Shown piece after piece: positions 1 through 11,068 of a DNA stretch of 64,000 nt. The DNA is from Oscheius dolichura (lineage: Eukaryota; Nematoda; Chromadorea; Rhabditida; Rhabditidae). The stretch is taken from assembly GCA_932521035.1 (NCBI GenBank), contig OW051497.1, forward strand, positions 2,046,001 to 2,110,000. The letters are read 5' to 3'. The translations under genes and the position numbers were made by a program. How positions within the stretch are numbered: the first letter of the stretch is position 1; the number at the start of each line of letters is the position of its first letter. The notes under the pieces are model-generated. The model was not told where the DNA came from and made no database searches. It saw only the letters and a list, made by a program, of their open reading frames with translations.

Positions 1-1016
1 AGAATTCTACTAGAGAAGCTTATGGAGCCGACGTGGAAGTGGACATCATGATCCGGTAATGTTGGATTTGTACCTAGGGCCTGTCAAAGTATTCAAACCA
101 AGCATAGCTCTCCATTACGTCCTAGTTGTTCATTTCAAAGTGAAATTCCAGATTCGGAAAGAACAGATTAACGGTCTTTTTTAACAACAAGGAACTGCTG
201 TCTAATTGTGGCGCACCACCGGAAGAGTTGTGTGAAGCGACCCATTTGAACATCGAGGGAATTAATACACAGCAAATCAACACAAAGTGGATCTACTTCG
301 CCGGAGAGTGAGAAACTACTTTTTTCAAGTAGTATTCTCTTTGCAGGAATTACCCTCCCAATAATACGTTTTATCTGGAAAAGGATTTATTCAAGCTAGG
401 CGACAAACTGGAAGTTCTGGTCAATCTCCGCGACTCTCCTTGCAACCGAGCTTGGGCAATTCAGATCTTCGATATAGACAAGGATACTCCTCTTATGCTG
501 CATTTCAAAGCAAATGGCGAGGTGTGTTCAAATTTGCAAGTTTACTCATTTCTAAAAGAAGGAGGAATAGCATTAGCACGCAATCTTGACGAGATCACGG
601 CATTAGTTCCAATACTCTGTACCCTAAATTCAGATCAACATTATTCGTTACATCGCAAGCAGCAATACATGGGCTCAATTTGACACATTGAGCAATTATG
701 TGCAAGATCGAGACCGATGTGGAATTGCTCAGCTGAGAATCCAATATCTGGAAGAACCTGCGTCCAGCAATACGAATAAGCCTCTGCGATATTTCAAGGT
801 AAGCCATTTATTAGAGAACCTACACAGTTCTTGAATAATGTTAAAATTGTTCTGGTTTAGGTACGTGTATTCGGTGGTGAATACGAATTCCTTGTACCCG
901 ATCAACGGAGCAACTACTCAGACATTGTTGGCGGCCAAATTCTGCAATTCGGAGAGCCGGACGACGTCGTTGAAATATTCGAAGTACAGTACCTGAAGGC
1001 AATCCAGATCGGCTAA
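1..1016 (+). CDS. Tandem-repeat galectin, 3' part
   Basis: Galectins are beta-galactoside-binding lectins, secreted or cytosolic. Five exons are readable: 1-55, 152-307, 347-521, 634-798 and 861-1016, with GT/AG introns and consistent phase. The spliced protein ends one carbohydrate-recognition domain (GADVEVDIMIRFGKNRLTVF) and then runs through a second: FKLGDKLEVLVN, then LMLHFKANGE, then INIIRYIASSNTWAQFD, matching the galectin order H-x-N/x-R ... V-x-R-N ... W-G-x-E-x. The sugar-contact residues are partly replaced: HFKANG for HFNPRF, and WAQFD for WGxEE. Lectin activity may therefore be weak or altered. The start codon lies left of the window. The stop TAA is at 1014-1016, followed at once by an AATAAA signal. 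The last exon lies within an inverted segmental duplication. Family assignment is from motif order only. Confidence 0.72.
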
Positions 1017-1811
1017 AAATAAAGCATATTGGCTGTTTTAATTTTAAGTTACCAGGAAAAGGGAAAGTTCCTCTTCTCGATCTCCTTTATTTTTCAGGCT
1101 CAGGGTGGATTGCTTGCAACCCCTCCTTTTGTCTTCTTTATGTTTCAGGGAATATCTGGTAAACAAGATTTGATCTTTTGCCTCCTTTTTTGATAAACTA
1201 TAGAGGCTGGCACCGGTAGCTACAGACTGCCGTAAATATTCATGAGTCAGATATCCCACGCATACAGTCGCCCATCAAATGTCATCAGCAGAAGTTTCAT
1301 CGGCGATAACGTTCGGTTTCTGAGATTAGAGCAAGGTACTGTAAGAACAGAAACGAAGAAGGCGATAGTCTCCGGGAGAAGATAGCAACGCAATCCTTGG
1401 TTCCTTGGTATTCCTTGGTTAACCAGCTCCAACATTCCCTTTCTCGAGGACAGCTAGCCCACGATCCATGCCTGATTCCTCGTTTCACTGAAGATGACCC
1501 GTTGTCTCCCGAAAAGGCTAGCGCGATTTCAAAATAGTCTGCGCTGCCCCCGCGGCTGTCTGTACTCTCTCTTTGCTCTACAGTCTTCTATTTTTTTGGA
1601 TACTTGCCACTGCCCGCCCCAAAAAATCAACAGGTATATAAGCCAAAGTGCAGGGTCAATTGTCATCAAAACGTCTCTTTCCCGCTCTCGCTCTCTAAAC
1701 ATCTCTGCGTTGGCTCTGGACGACTTCTTCTTCCTCATCTCCTCTTCTGGGACTCTTGGCCTGAATGGATCTTCACAATTGGAGGAACAACAGGAGGAAT
1801 GACAACTTCAA

Positions 1812-1836
1812 CTCTCTCTCTCTCTCTCTCTCTCTG
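1812..1836 (+). repeat. CT dinucleotide microsatellite
   Basis: About twelve CT units in the left arm of the inverted duplication. The right arm has only a few units at the same place (about 52071), so the length changed after duplication. Confidence 0.9.
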
Positions 1837-2063
1837 GATGCCTCTCTTGCTGGACTTCCACTGGCTTCCTTAATTTCTCCGACTTCTCCACAACACTGGT
1901 TCTGGTTGCCGTCTGTCCGCCTGGATGGGAAGCTCAACCCTAGCCTATGGAAGGAAACTGAGGAGAGGAGTATCAGGCTGGTTGTTTGGGATCATGGGGA
2001 CGGGACGGGATAGATTTAAGTGATTAGGGGGGCTTTGGGAAGGGAACAGGGAAGCTCCTGGGG

Positions 2064-2602
2064 CTATTGCCACGAGAATGGACGGGAACGAGAGATTTCT
2101 ATCATTTGAGCGACGAGGTAGATTTCGCCGGGCGACTCACATGTTTTTGCATTTTCCAAGGTTTCCGCATAAACACAAACGGGAACGAGGATCGAAATGT
2201 TAGCGCTGACGGGAAAATCCCGACGTTACTCGCGCAAGAACACGGACAGTCCTATTGGGGCCACATTTATCGGAGGTGCGCGTGACTCAGAACATATTTT
2301 TGCTTTAAGAAAGGTCTTTGACCCAGGGGGCTCATCTCTATAACCGGGCTCTTCTCTCAAAAAGATCACCCTTTAGCGAAGCAGCAAACGGTATTATTCC
2401 ATTACAATACCGTGTTCTGTTTTACTAGAGGGAACAGAGTTACACTCAATACTACTGTGGTCAGAACAGCAGGGATATCCTTAATTCCGACCTTGGGAAA
2501 CACAACAGCCTCTATTCCTTCAATCGTCACTACTAAATCAGGGCTGTAGACCTGGTGAAGGTCATGTACAGGTGTCTGTGTATAATAAGAGACCTTTAAT
2601 TG
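2064..2602. other. 539-bp segment present only in the left repeat arm
   Basis: The right arm joins the flanking sequences directly (CTGGGG to ATCCTCGAC, near 51840), while the left arm carries 539 bp between them. Insertion on the left or deletion on the right are both possible. I see no terminal inverted repeats and no clear target duplication. One open frame (2067-2285) has no recognisable motif. Confidence 0.75.
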
Positions 2603-3662
2603 ATCCTCGACAGGGATCCGAGCACGCTGTGCCTATTCCCAGAGCCTGCTTCCTACCGTAATCAGGTGAAATATGGGATCAGTTTGAAAAATGGGCCTCT
2701 TTCAGGCTCTACCGGCTCTGTGTAGATCATATCAGGTTTTGGGCCTGTTGATACTGTCAGAATGTATCAATAGCCCCCAAAAACCCGACGGCGTTGAACA
2801 ACTTCATCACACCCTCCCTCGCTCGCCTCTCTTCCCATCGACAGATCTTCAACTATATTTCTATTAGGGCCGGGAGGGCCTGCTGAGATCACTCCCGTAG
2901 TTTCTCTCCCATGGTAGAAACTATTTGGGTAATCTCGGCAGGACTCGGGCATTCCTACCAAACAGATGCGGGGTATCTGCTGAGGTACTCCTAGTATGTC
3001 TCTGTCTTGGAGAAGACATAATTCGGATCACCTCGGCAGAGGTCTGCACCCAATTCTCAAAAATGATTGACAACACAGAGAAAATCACCCATTTTCAGGT
3101 CTTCACCCGTCCCGTTACCACATCCTCACCATTGCGAGGTAACAACTGATGGCAATGCTTTCCTGACCATCTGCATATCCTCCGACTGCCCACTCGCCTC
3201 CATGTTTCTGACCAGCCAGAGGGACTCCGAGAAGAGACCCGCAACTTCATTGCACCACTTCAGTCTATGATTACTTACTGATTTACGTTTCACTAATGTT
3301 TATGCTTCAATGAATATATAATACATTCCAATTCTATAAATGTTTGTATTGGGGGTGAAGAGAGAAATTAGGGACAGTCATCTTTCATCGTAAAGAAAAA
3401 ATACTGCCGGAAACGCTGAACAAAAATGTTGAACAGTCTTTTGAAAAGAGTGGCAAGATGATGGACTGGATGTGTTTCTACATTGATGATTTATTTTTAC
3501 CTTCGGGATGTTGGGAGGGCGAAGAAATGAGGTAATGGCATATCGCTGTGAGACTCTCTGTCTGAGGAACACGGTAGGGCTGTTTGCAATCCTCGACTCG
3601 GTTGGACGATGACGAGATAACTAGTCAATAACACTATTTTGGTATAAGGAGCTCAATCTGTA

Positions 3663-3845
3663 ATGAACATAGCCATGCCAGCGAAAGCAGATAACACAAG
3701 CGAAAAAGGCTTCCAAGTCAATTTGAAGATGGCCAAAGACAGCAAAAGGATTAAACACGGATACATTGGAGAAAAGAAAGCTCCAAGGACCACGACTCCA
3801 AGCAGGTCTGAAGAAGCTGAAAAGTACATTGCCAGCTTATTGTAA
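3663..3845 (+). CDS. Lysine-rich short ORF, unrecognised
   Basis: A 60-residue frame, rich in Lys and Thr, ending at a TTATTGTAAGACC sequence that could be a splice donor rather than a stop. I could not find a downstream exon. The rest of 3411-4399 shows no gene. It could be an exon of a small gene or chance; confidence is low. Confidence 0.22.
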   Translation: MNIAMPAKADNTSEKGFQVNLKMAKDSKRIKHGYIGEKKAPRTTTPSRSEEAEKYIASLL

Positions 3846-4399
3846 GACCGCCTTGTTTTTTTTAAAAAGGCTACAACAAGTAGGCCATCCCTTCGGCCCG
3901 TTTATAACAATCTTGTCAGGAAGCGTTTGGCCTCGCAAGGGGCCAAATGGCAGGGTAGATATTGGCCACTTGATTAACAGATAGCGAAACTGTTATGATC
4001 AATGAAGGCCGCCTACTGGCATAAACATGAAGTATTTCGGGATCCCTTCAAGCTCTGCAGATGTTATCTATTCCCTATGCTACATACACGACGGCACACG
4101 CTCTCTGTGTCCTATCCTGCCCCGAAAGGGATAGCTAACCTGGAAAACCCCCTTCCTATATATGGGTAACACTTGGAATAATCTATCACATGATCGTTTC
4201 AGACACCGATTCTGTCATCTTCTCAGCGGGCTCTACCTGCGACAGCGATAAGTTATTTTGCTGGATGCAGATGAAAAAACGATTTATGATGCTCTGAAAC
4301 TCGATTTTTTGAGGCAAAACTAGGCTTACTAAGCCTTTCAGATTTTGCCCTTGTCCTTGTGGGATTTTCCTCGAATAGGCCCATATACCTTTCAGTATA

Positions 4400-6904
4400 A
4401 GTGGTGTCTGAATACATTGCGGCTCTTTATTGTAATGGGCCTCACCGTATAAAGCAAAGTCTGTTACGGGAGCTACGGCGGCAGCACATTTAATCGTCTT
4501 GCCCTAATGTAGAGCAGCCACGTAAGTGCTGAGGAAGCCTCCATAAGACCAGCCATATATGCCGATTTTGGACTTATCAAAATAAGAATACTTGTCGGAG
4601 AGAAACCTAGAAGAGTGGACAAAGAATCTCGGATGCTTGATAGCAGCGATAGTATCCGTAGCTTCATACAGTCCTAGATTTTTGTAGACAGGTGCTCTCA
4701 TATTCCACCCTAATAGGAGACTATGCCATCTTCTCAGCGGCAAACCTCGATTTCCCGATCCTCTTCCATCAACGGTGACAGCAATCATTTCGCAGCTCGA
4801 GTAATGGTAATAAATCTCGGGAAGCGCTCTTTTTACGCGGTTGCTATTTGGGCCTCCGTAGACGTCTAGCACAACAGGGTACTTTTTAGAGGGATCGAAG
4901 TTCGGTGGTTTTGTTATACATACATACATTTTTATTTTTCTTCTGTTTGTTTATGCCGATATGAACCTCTGAAAGTGTTTCAGTAAGGTAAGAGATTGCC
5001 CCAAAGCAAAGTTCTTTTCTAAAAACAAAAAAGCCTACCAATACCGGAGGGAAGTTTCGCTATTTCCAAGGAAGTCTCGTGTTGACTGGAAGAGAGAATA
5101 AAATCGTCATTTCTTTCCAGTAGTTTATCTGAAATTTGAGTACTAGTACAATTAACGCTTACTCTTTTCCTGATGCCTAATATCCATTACCCACAATTGT
5201 GCATTTTTGAACATTCTGCTACAAGAAATAGCGACCGTTTGACCGTTGGGAGAGACAGAGAACACGCCACTGTTGCAATCCGGGAGATAAGAAGAAATTG
5301 AATGGATCGACCCCTATAAAAATTAACAGTTTCTGCTCAGCATGTCATTTTTCGAACAATAGCCCGACATTTATTTGACGTCGTAGGGGCCACCATGATG
5401 GGCATTTATTGTACCTTTACCATTTGTCTAAAAGGCCGGCTTGGCTATAGTTTCATTCCTTTTACTTTGATTTCTACATGTGCCACGTGGTTATAGATAT
5501 TTCCATCTGGATAGGCACGAGGAAGGAGAACAAAGAATCCTTTAGGCGATGAAATGATATTGAAGAAATCATCGGGTTCAGCCCACATACTTTTGCCATT
5601 TATGAGAAAGGGTTGTTTCAACGTCTGAACGTTATTCGTAATATAACCTGAGGCCTTTACCAAGAGGCAGTTCTTCTCATTACACAGGGTCATGTAGACT
5701 GTTGTCTGCTCCCGGTTAGCCCATACCGTAAGCATTCTCTCTTCCCCAAGTTTATTCTTCACCCGTTCAGGCATCTTCAGCCAAGTGTTGGAGAATACAT
5801 AATGGGGATGATCTAGGATTTCTTCTGGCGGAGTAGCAGTCACAGTTGTGTTTCTTTCCCTGTCCCAAATATAAAGTGTTGCTAATGGATTTTCAGTTCC
5901 TGGTCTTGGATACGGTATTTGCAAATACCTAAAGGGAGGCCGTTTAACTCTTTACAGTATACGTGCTTCGGATATCCGGATCCGGGGTATTTAGGGATCA
6001 AGTAACGGTTGATATTCCGATCATCAAACCTGAACCGAAATTATCACCTATCCCTTCTGTTCACCTCATATAGGAGATGTATCATCCGGATGGAGACCAC
6101 CAGACGGCTTTATTTACATCTTCTAAAAAGTATTTCTCCCTTGCTTTGCAGTTCTTTTAATACCCTCATAGAGCCAGTCGGTTACACCGTAGCGATAGAA
6201 TTCTTCTCCATCGTTGGTAATCTGCACGGCTGTCCCTGGTTGTTCCGGATCGGATTGATAGTAGAGGTTGTATTTATAAACAAGTACGAAGTCATTTCTC
6301 GTGGAATTAGGATTCCATTGAAAGAGAAGGACAGACTCGTTTCCATTGCCAGTGGGCCCAACAGGGTAGTTACTATTAGGGATTTTTAGAGTAAAAAATA
6401 TTACTCACCTTATTCGAGTTCCATTTTCTATCCTGTGAATAACGTACAGGGCTTCGTACGAGTGACGGAACAAATAGAAATTCCGACAATGGTGACATAT
6501 AATCTCTTACCCTTCGCTTGTTATTCACTGTGTACTGATACTTCCTATTGTTTGACGTAATTCTAACCGTTGTATACTCGCCTGGGTAATCACTCGTTGT
6601 GAACGTTCCAGGATCCAGAAGGCTTAAAGAGTTGCTGAAAAATGATCTCTTTGTTCGTAGTGTAATCTGAATAACTCAGCCTTCTCCCATAAGAGTTTTC
6701 CATCCTGTGTCCATGATGTACGGTAAACCGTTTTTAAAGATACGTTCCCAGATAATGCGCTACGGACTCTTCGAATAGTTTGACTGCCATCTAATCCCGG
6801 ATTGAAATCAACAGCTGAGGCAGAATCACCAAGTCAATTCATCTCAACTCACGTGCTAGGCCAGCTACGGAAATAAGAAGAGCAGGAAATAGGGAAATTC
6901 TCAT
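4400..6904 (-). pseudogene. Dipeptidyl-peptidase-IV-like (S9) pseudogene
   Basis: DPP-IV relatives are beta-propeller plus alpha/beta-hydrolase serine peptidases that remove N-terminal dipeptides. The model starts at 6904 with a signal-peptide-like MRISLFPALLISVAGLA, followed by propeller pieces (GVTDWLYEEDVNKAVWWSPSG, split by an intron, then IPYPRPGTENP) and the hydrolase entry ITKPPNFDPSKKYPVVLDVY. The nucleophile motif GWSYGG is near 4550. Lesions: a TGA directly after WWSPSG; frame breaks near 6680, 5930 and 4935; a TAG after STYVAALH at 4505. Beyond that the reading resumes as CAAAVAPVTDFALYG and then decays. The regions that should hold the catalytic Asp and His are not found. Several introns still have perfect sites, so the decay is recent. 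Fewer lesions are possible if I mis-spliced. Confidence 0.75.
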
Positions 6905-7789
6905 TTTGAAGAAGCGAGAGAAGACGACGCTCTTTTAAGAAAGAAATGAATATATTGAAGGCCAGTACAAAGAAATTGGTCTGACTGGTGCATGACATTT
7001 CCGCTATTCTGCTTCTTGAACAGGCGCGCTTTATTTCTTAAGTGAAAATGGGGAAACACCGGACAACTAAACTAACCATATCCCTACTTCAACAAGAGGG
7101 CATAAACTGTTAGTATCTGAAAACTCACTGTTTTACATATAAAGTCTTGGGCAAGGCATAGGATGAGCAGAGATTCCCGAGCTCATGATTTATTTTCCCG
7201 GCGGCCAGCACAAGGAGACAAAAGGACGACACGCTGCTGTATTATTATGGGCTACATCGTTATCCTAATAAGACTGTTCTATTTCTTTCTAATCCCTCTT
7301 CTCTTCTGTTTGAAAACAGTTTTGGAGCTATTATTCAAACAACTCAAAGACTGATAATCATCATTACAAAAAGAAGGAAAGTCAACAACAGCTTTGCCCG
7401 TTGAAAGAGGCCCCTTCTGTCCAAAACCCGAGTTGATTCACCGCCGGCGTTCTTCATTATTTCTCACAAGCGCATGCTACTTTTCATCTCTTTCGCTGGC
7501 GTGAAAGGCCCGTCCCGTTGTAACAAGAGGTTTACAGCCTTCTCTATCGTCGTAGGCCGATAGTAGAGGGGAAACTTTGGACGGGGGCATCTTTAAGAAA
7601 CCCACATTTCTACAGAAAGCTTATAAAAAGCTTATTACAGATATTTTCAAACGCTTTCTGCGTGAAAGAATAGGCTCGCTTCAAATTATCTGGTCTATAG
7701 GCTGATGATTCACCTTCTGGCCGCGCCGCCCGAAAGCAATATCAGCATAATAAGACGGCGATCCATTTTCCAACCATCGTCCCTACGTG
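6905..7789. other. Intergenic, no gene recognised
   Basis: Between the DPP-IV relic and the next minus-strand gene. One hydrophobic plus-strand frame (7163-7354) has no splice or domain support. Divergent promoter elements for the DPP-IV relic would lie near 6905-7000. Confidence 0.4.
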
Positions 7790-8062
7790 TCAGACAATAC
7801 CGTCCTCCAGAATAGCTGTGACATGGTCGCCTCCACACTGCACCTGATTCAGTGCTCTAAAAAGCTCTATCATTGCTCACCTGTTCGCGCTCTGCTCATT
7901 GTCTTGTTTATTACAGCTGACAAGGAAAGGATACTTGCTCGGCATCACTTTTTCAAACTTTTTTGATGCCATCTTGTAGAGAATTTTCTGGCGATCAAGA
8001 CATATTCTTTGCTTTTTGCTAAAATCGCGTTCTGGAGGAGGAAAATGCAAAACAAGATTCAA
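7790..8062 (-). CDS. Small two-exon gene, unrecognised
   Basis: Two exons join in phase: 8062 to about 7882 ends at a CAG|GTGAGC donor, and the next exon begins after CTTTTTAG near 7857 and ends with TGA at 7790-7792. The product of about 80 residues contains RQKILYKMASKKFEKVMPSK and ends QCGGDHVTAILEDGIV. It is basic in the middle and acidic at the end, with no signal peptide or membrane segment. The 5' start is uncertain: the Met at 8062 or an upstream exon entering at CCTCCTCCAG near 8035. I do not recognise the family. The clean splice junction is the main support. Confidence 0.45.
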
Positions 8063-8109
8063 TGCTAAATGTGTTTTTGGACTTGTCTATTTTCCATTCT
8101 CATTCTAAA

Positions 8110-8200
8110 AATGTGAAGAGGTGGTTGAGTGGATAGTGCACCTGCCTACAAAACTTTTGGCTTTTTTTCACCTTGGGTTCAATTTTTCCGAGGCACCAAG
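8110..8200 (+). other. Degenerate tRNA-like / SINE-like element
   Basis: Contains an A-box-like GGTTGAGTGGATAGTGC and, about 50 nt later, a B-box-like GGGTTCAATTTTTCC, followed by GGCACC that could pair with GGTG at the 5' side. The anticodon arm does not fold well, so this is not a functional tRNA. A tRNA-derived repeat is the best reading; chance is possible. Confidence 0.25.
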
Positions 8201-8907
8201 TCATTTTTGTAATTTTTTGGGGGTGATTGAATCAGTTTTCGACTACTTTCCCCTTTATATGCCGTAAAAAGGGCGAGAAGGTGTTTCCACACCCTTCTGC
8301 TGTGAAAATTCCGCCATCACCCGTCAGTCTAGTATTCTCCTCTACAACATAATTGTGAGTGTTAGAGCAGAAACAAAAGGTGTCAATCAGGTTGCATACA
8401 TCAATCTCTTCATTTTTCCATCATAAATCGTGGTTCATTTGCCCTTTCGGACAATCCGAAAAGCAGATTTGTTCTGCTTTAGACCCCCTCCCCAACGCCC
8501 ATGGGGCGCAACAAAACAATGCACTTCGAGGTTGAACAGCCATTAAGCCATAAAATCTGCGATGCCTGGACTTCACAAGGTAACTTCATTATAACCTGTT
8601 AAAAAGAGACGAGAATTTCAGCCTATATCCGACAGTAATGAAGAAGTGTGAATAGTCCATAAGAGAAGGAAATTTCCAACTAAGAACGCCCTTCGTTGTC
8701 GACATCCCAGAAAATGTGGGCAAGTCAATCCCGCGGATATTTGAGTTCCAAAGTGCACCTCCGGGCTGATTTGACTGCGTCATGTGCCCATGAAAAGCTG
8801 CTATTCACATTGTGCGAGAGTCAGTCCAAGCATCATGCCCAGCCCATCTTTTTCAGTCTACAGGAAGTCGCACAATACGGTGTTCTGCAACTTGGTACCA
8901 CGAAGAA

Positions 8908-9396
8908 ATGAACCCTGAAAGCATGCATACGCGAGAACTGGAGCTAGCCTTGGAGGATTGTTGCAAGCTCCTTAGGATATGCTGTCTGGAACATTTGGAG
9001 CCCTTCGCCGAGCACATTAATACCTTTTTGAAGGAAAAACAAGTAAGTCGTCGCTTCCATCTTTACAATAAGTTTATCAGGAAGCATTGGGCTTACTCTG
9101 TCGCTGTCTCGCTGTCTCCGAAAAACTCCGAAAAACATCTACTTTATATGGGTAAGTATGGGCAATTGTTTGTGACAGTTTTTAGACACCGACACGATAA
9201 AAAAGATGAAAAAGATGGTTGGGTAAAGGAAGGAGTCGAGACAGAGACGGAAAGAGCTGGAAAGAGTCGCCGTCTTATCCAAACCCCCGACTTTTGTTGC
9301 CGATGTTTTACATTTTATTTTCCATTGTCAAATAAAATTTGCTGTCGAACATCAAATTCTTGTGAGAAAAAACTGCCCGAGAAAGATTTTTTGTAA
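8908..9396 (+). CDS. Small helical protein gene, unrecognised
   Basis: Three exons: 8908-9042 (donor AAGTAAGT), 9081-9151 (donor GGTAAGTATGG) and 9186 onward. Phases agree. The first 70 residues look alpha-helical and Cys/Leu-rich (LEDCCKLLRICCLEHLEPFA, then INTFLKEKQ joined to EALGLLCRCLAVSEKLR), followed by a charged Lys/Asp/Glu stretch. The frame stays open to 9396, but an AATAAA at about 9331 suggests the true 3' end may be earlier or that a further intron was missed. The start is the first Met in frame after an in-frame break. No domain recognised. Confidence 0.45.
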   Translation: MNPESMHTRELELALEDCCKLLRICCLEHLEPFAEHINTFLKEKQVSRRFHLYNKFIRKHWAYSVAVSLSPKNSEKHLLYMGKYGQLFVTVFRHRHDKKDEKDGWVKEGVETETERAGKSRRLIQTPDFCCRCFTFYFPLSNKICCRTSNSCEKKLPEKDFL

Positions 9397-9577
9397 TTGT
9401 TACCATCTCACCACCATTCACAATGGCCATAATCAAATTGTCGTACCTTGTTCCCCGCTAATCCGAGGTCAATCACTTTTTTGAGCAGACGCGGTTCATT
9501 TCATCTGTCGTCAATTATTGAAAACGGCTGACTTCACCTTTCTTTGCCTCATTTCTAAAGGTTATTAGACGGATGCT

Positions 9578-10962
9578 ATGCAGTTGGCCTACATTTCTCC
9601 TGTTTCTTTAGAGACTTTAGCTCCTTTTATGATTATTGAGGCTGTTTTAATAGTTTTAAATATTGTCCTTTTTGTCTTCTACCTCTATATGTTGTTAAAA
9701 ATACGGTTTCACATCAATCTAAAGGTAAGAAAAAGTCCGATGGGTGATGTAACTTTTCAGATTATTGTCTTCATTGCCGTAGCCCAGTACTTTCCGTCGT
9801 TATTTACCCGTTTAGTCACAATTGCCTACCAAATGAAATTGATCCCAGTGAACGGCAAGCCTGAAACGACACCACTGCTAATAATATCCACGTTCTTTCG
9901 TTTCTATCATTTTGGAGTATGCCTCTCATTGTATGAGTTAGAGACGAGCAGGATTAATTTGCGATTCAGCTCGATATTCTTACTGATTGAAAGACATCTG
10001 GCTATGATTTATATCCACGACTACGAGAAGAAACCAAGGATTTGGATAGCCGTTGTGCTTCCTATAGCATGGACGACGTATAGTGGTACATTTGTGGCTG
10101 CTTATATCTATGGTAAGCTCATCGCATAACTGGAAAAGGAAGAGGAAGTTGCTGATAAAACTCCATTAAATTAATTATTGCCGTATGACCTTTAATTCCA
10201 AGTAATTTTCGAGATAAGATATCGCAGGAACTCTTGATGTTAGGCATATTTCTAATCCAAATTTTGCCGTTCTGCAAAGTAGAAGATTTTCTCAGCAATA
10301 TCCTAAACCAAATAATTGCAACGTGCTCAAAAAAAGGAGAGTTATCCTTCCTTTTTAGGCATCTTTTCTTGGCAGGTTACCATAATCCCTGCCCTGATTC
10401 TTGGAGTCGGCGGATCACTCGTAAGTACGCAACCTTGAGAACTATCATCCTTTTAGCTTTTCAAACATGTTGAATGCAGAGCAAAGAAAATGGTCAATGA
10501 ATTAGAGAAGGTTGGTCTCTGGTGTCAAGTGGACTACTCTTTGAGCTTGAGATACCAACTTCAAGAGAATTTGTGGTCCTGCACAGTGAGTTTTTTTAGA
10601 TAGACAAAAATGGCTAGTTTAGCTACTACAAAACGGAATTCTGTCGATCGGGTTGATCAATATCACTGGCATGGTTACCTACGTAGCAGCCCAAATGGGC
10701 AGCTCATTAGAGTACTTCAGTGAGAACACAGCGCAAATATTGGATTGTATTTTCAACCTTTGTGTAGCCGTGTATGCCCTTCTCCCTCTCTATTCATTGG
10801 TTCTTTAGGAACGGCCCTATACTAGGAATAGGCACCGTAATTTTCAACGATTATCTTAAGAAATTAGTGACATCAACACTAATAAGCGGCGCGGTTCCGA
10901 GTAAAGGAGCTGACGAGGGGCAGATGTATTTCCAACAGCTGCAGCAGCAATGGAAATTTTGA
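9578..10962 (+). CDS. SRE-type seven-TM chemoreceptor, possibly frameshifted
   Basis: SRE proteins are nematode chemosensory G-protein-coupled receptors of amphid neurons. Exons 9578-9724, 9761-9916, 9970-10112, 10359-10420, 10457-10585 and 10623 onward join in phase. Diagnostic features are the TM3-end signature IERHLAMIYIHDYEKKPRIW, and YSLSLRYQLQENLWSC, which matches the SRE Y-S-L-S-x-R-F-Q-x-x-E-N block. Membrane segments are evident in each exon. In the last exon the frame meets TAG at 10806-10808 just after LLPLYSLVL. The expected C-terminal tail (RNGPILGIGTVIFNDYLKKL) continues in the +1 frame to 10962. That is either a one-base frameshift or an early natural stop. The other exons look intact. 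Confidence 0.72.
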
Positions 10963-11068
10963 GTGGTTCAAATAAAAACGATCTCTTACATAAATCCCTT
11001 TACCAATGGCTTGAAAGTTAAAAAGTACGAAAGAACAGGAATATAAACACCAAACACCAAGAAAACGT

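Larger units (their letters stand above)
823..3410 (+). repeat. Left arm of 2-2.6 kb inverted duplication
   Basis: This block recurs in reverse complement at 51035-53078. The match begins in the last intron of the galectin gene, includes its terminal exon, and runs to about 3410, where the two copies diverge through small indels. It contains a promoter-like tract (TATATAAG near 1636), a CT microsatellite, and no convincing gene besides the galectin exon. The many overlapping short reading frames (1044-2285, 2767-3270) appear equally in both copies without splice logic. I read them as noncoding. A third, diverged relative of the TATA-containing part lies near 40440-40960. Confidence 0.85.

Noticed and set aside
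1044-3270. Frames in the left inverted-duplication arm
   Set aside because: They occur in both arms on both strands and carry indels that break them differently; no domain or exon structure.
7163-7354. Hydrophobic 63-residue frame that might be a membrane protein
   Set aside because: No splice sites, promoter or poly(A) signal in agreement, and the N-terminal half is Arg/Asp-rich random-looking sequence.
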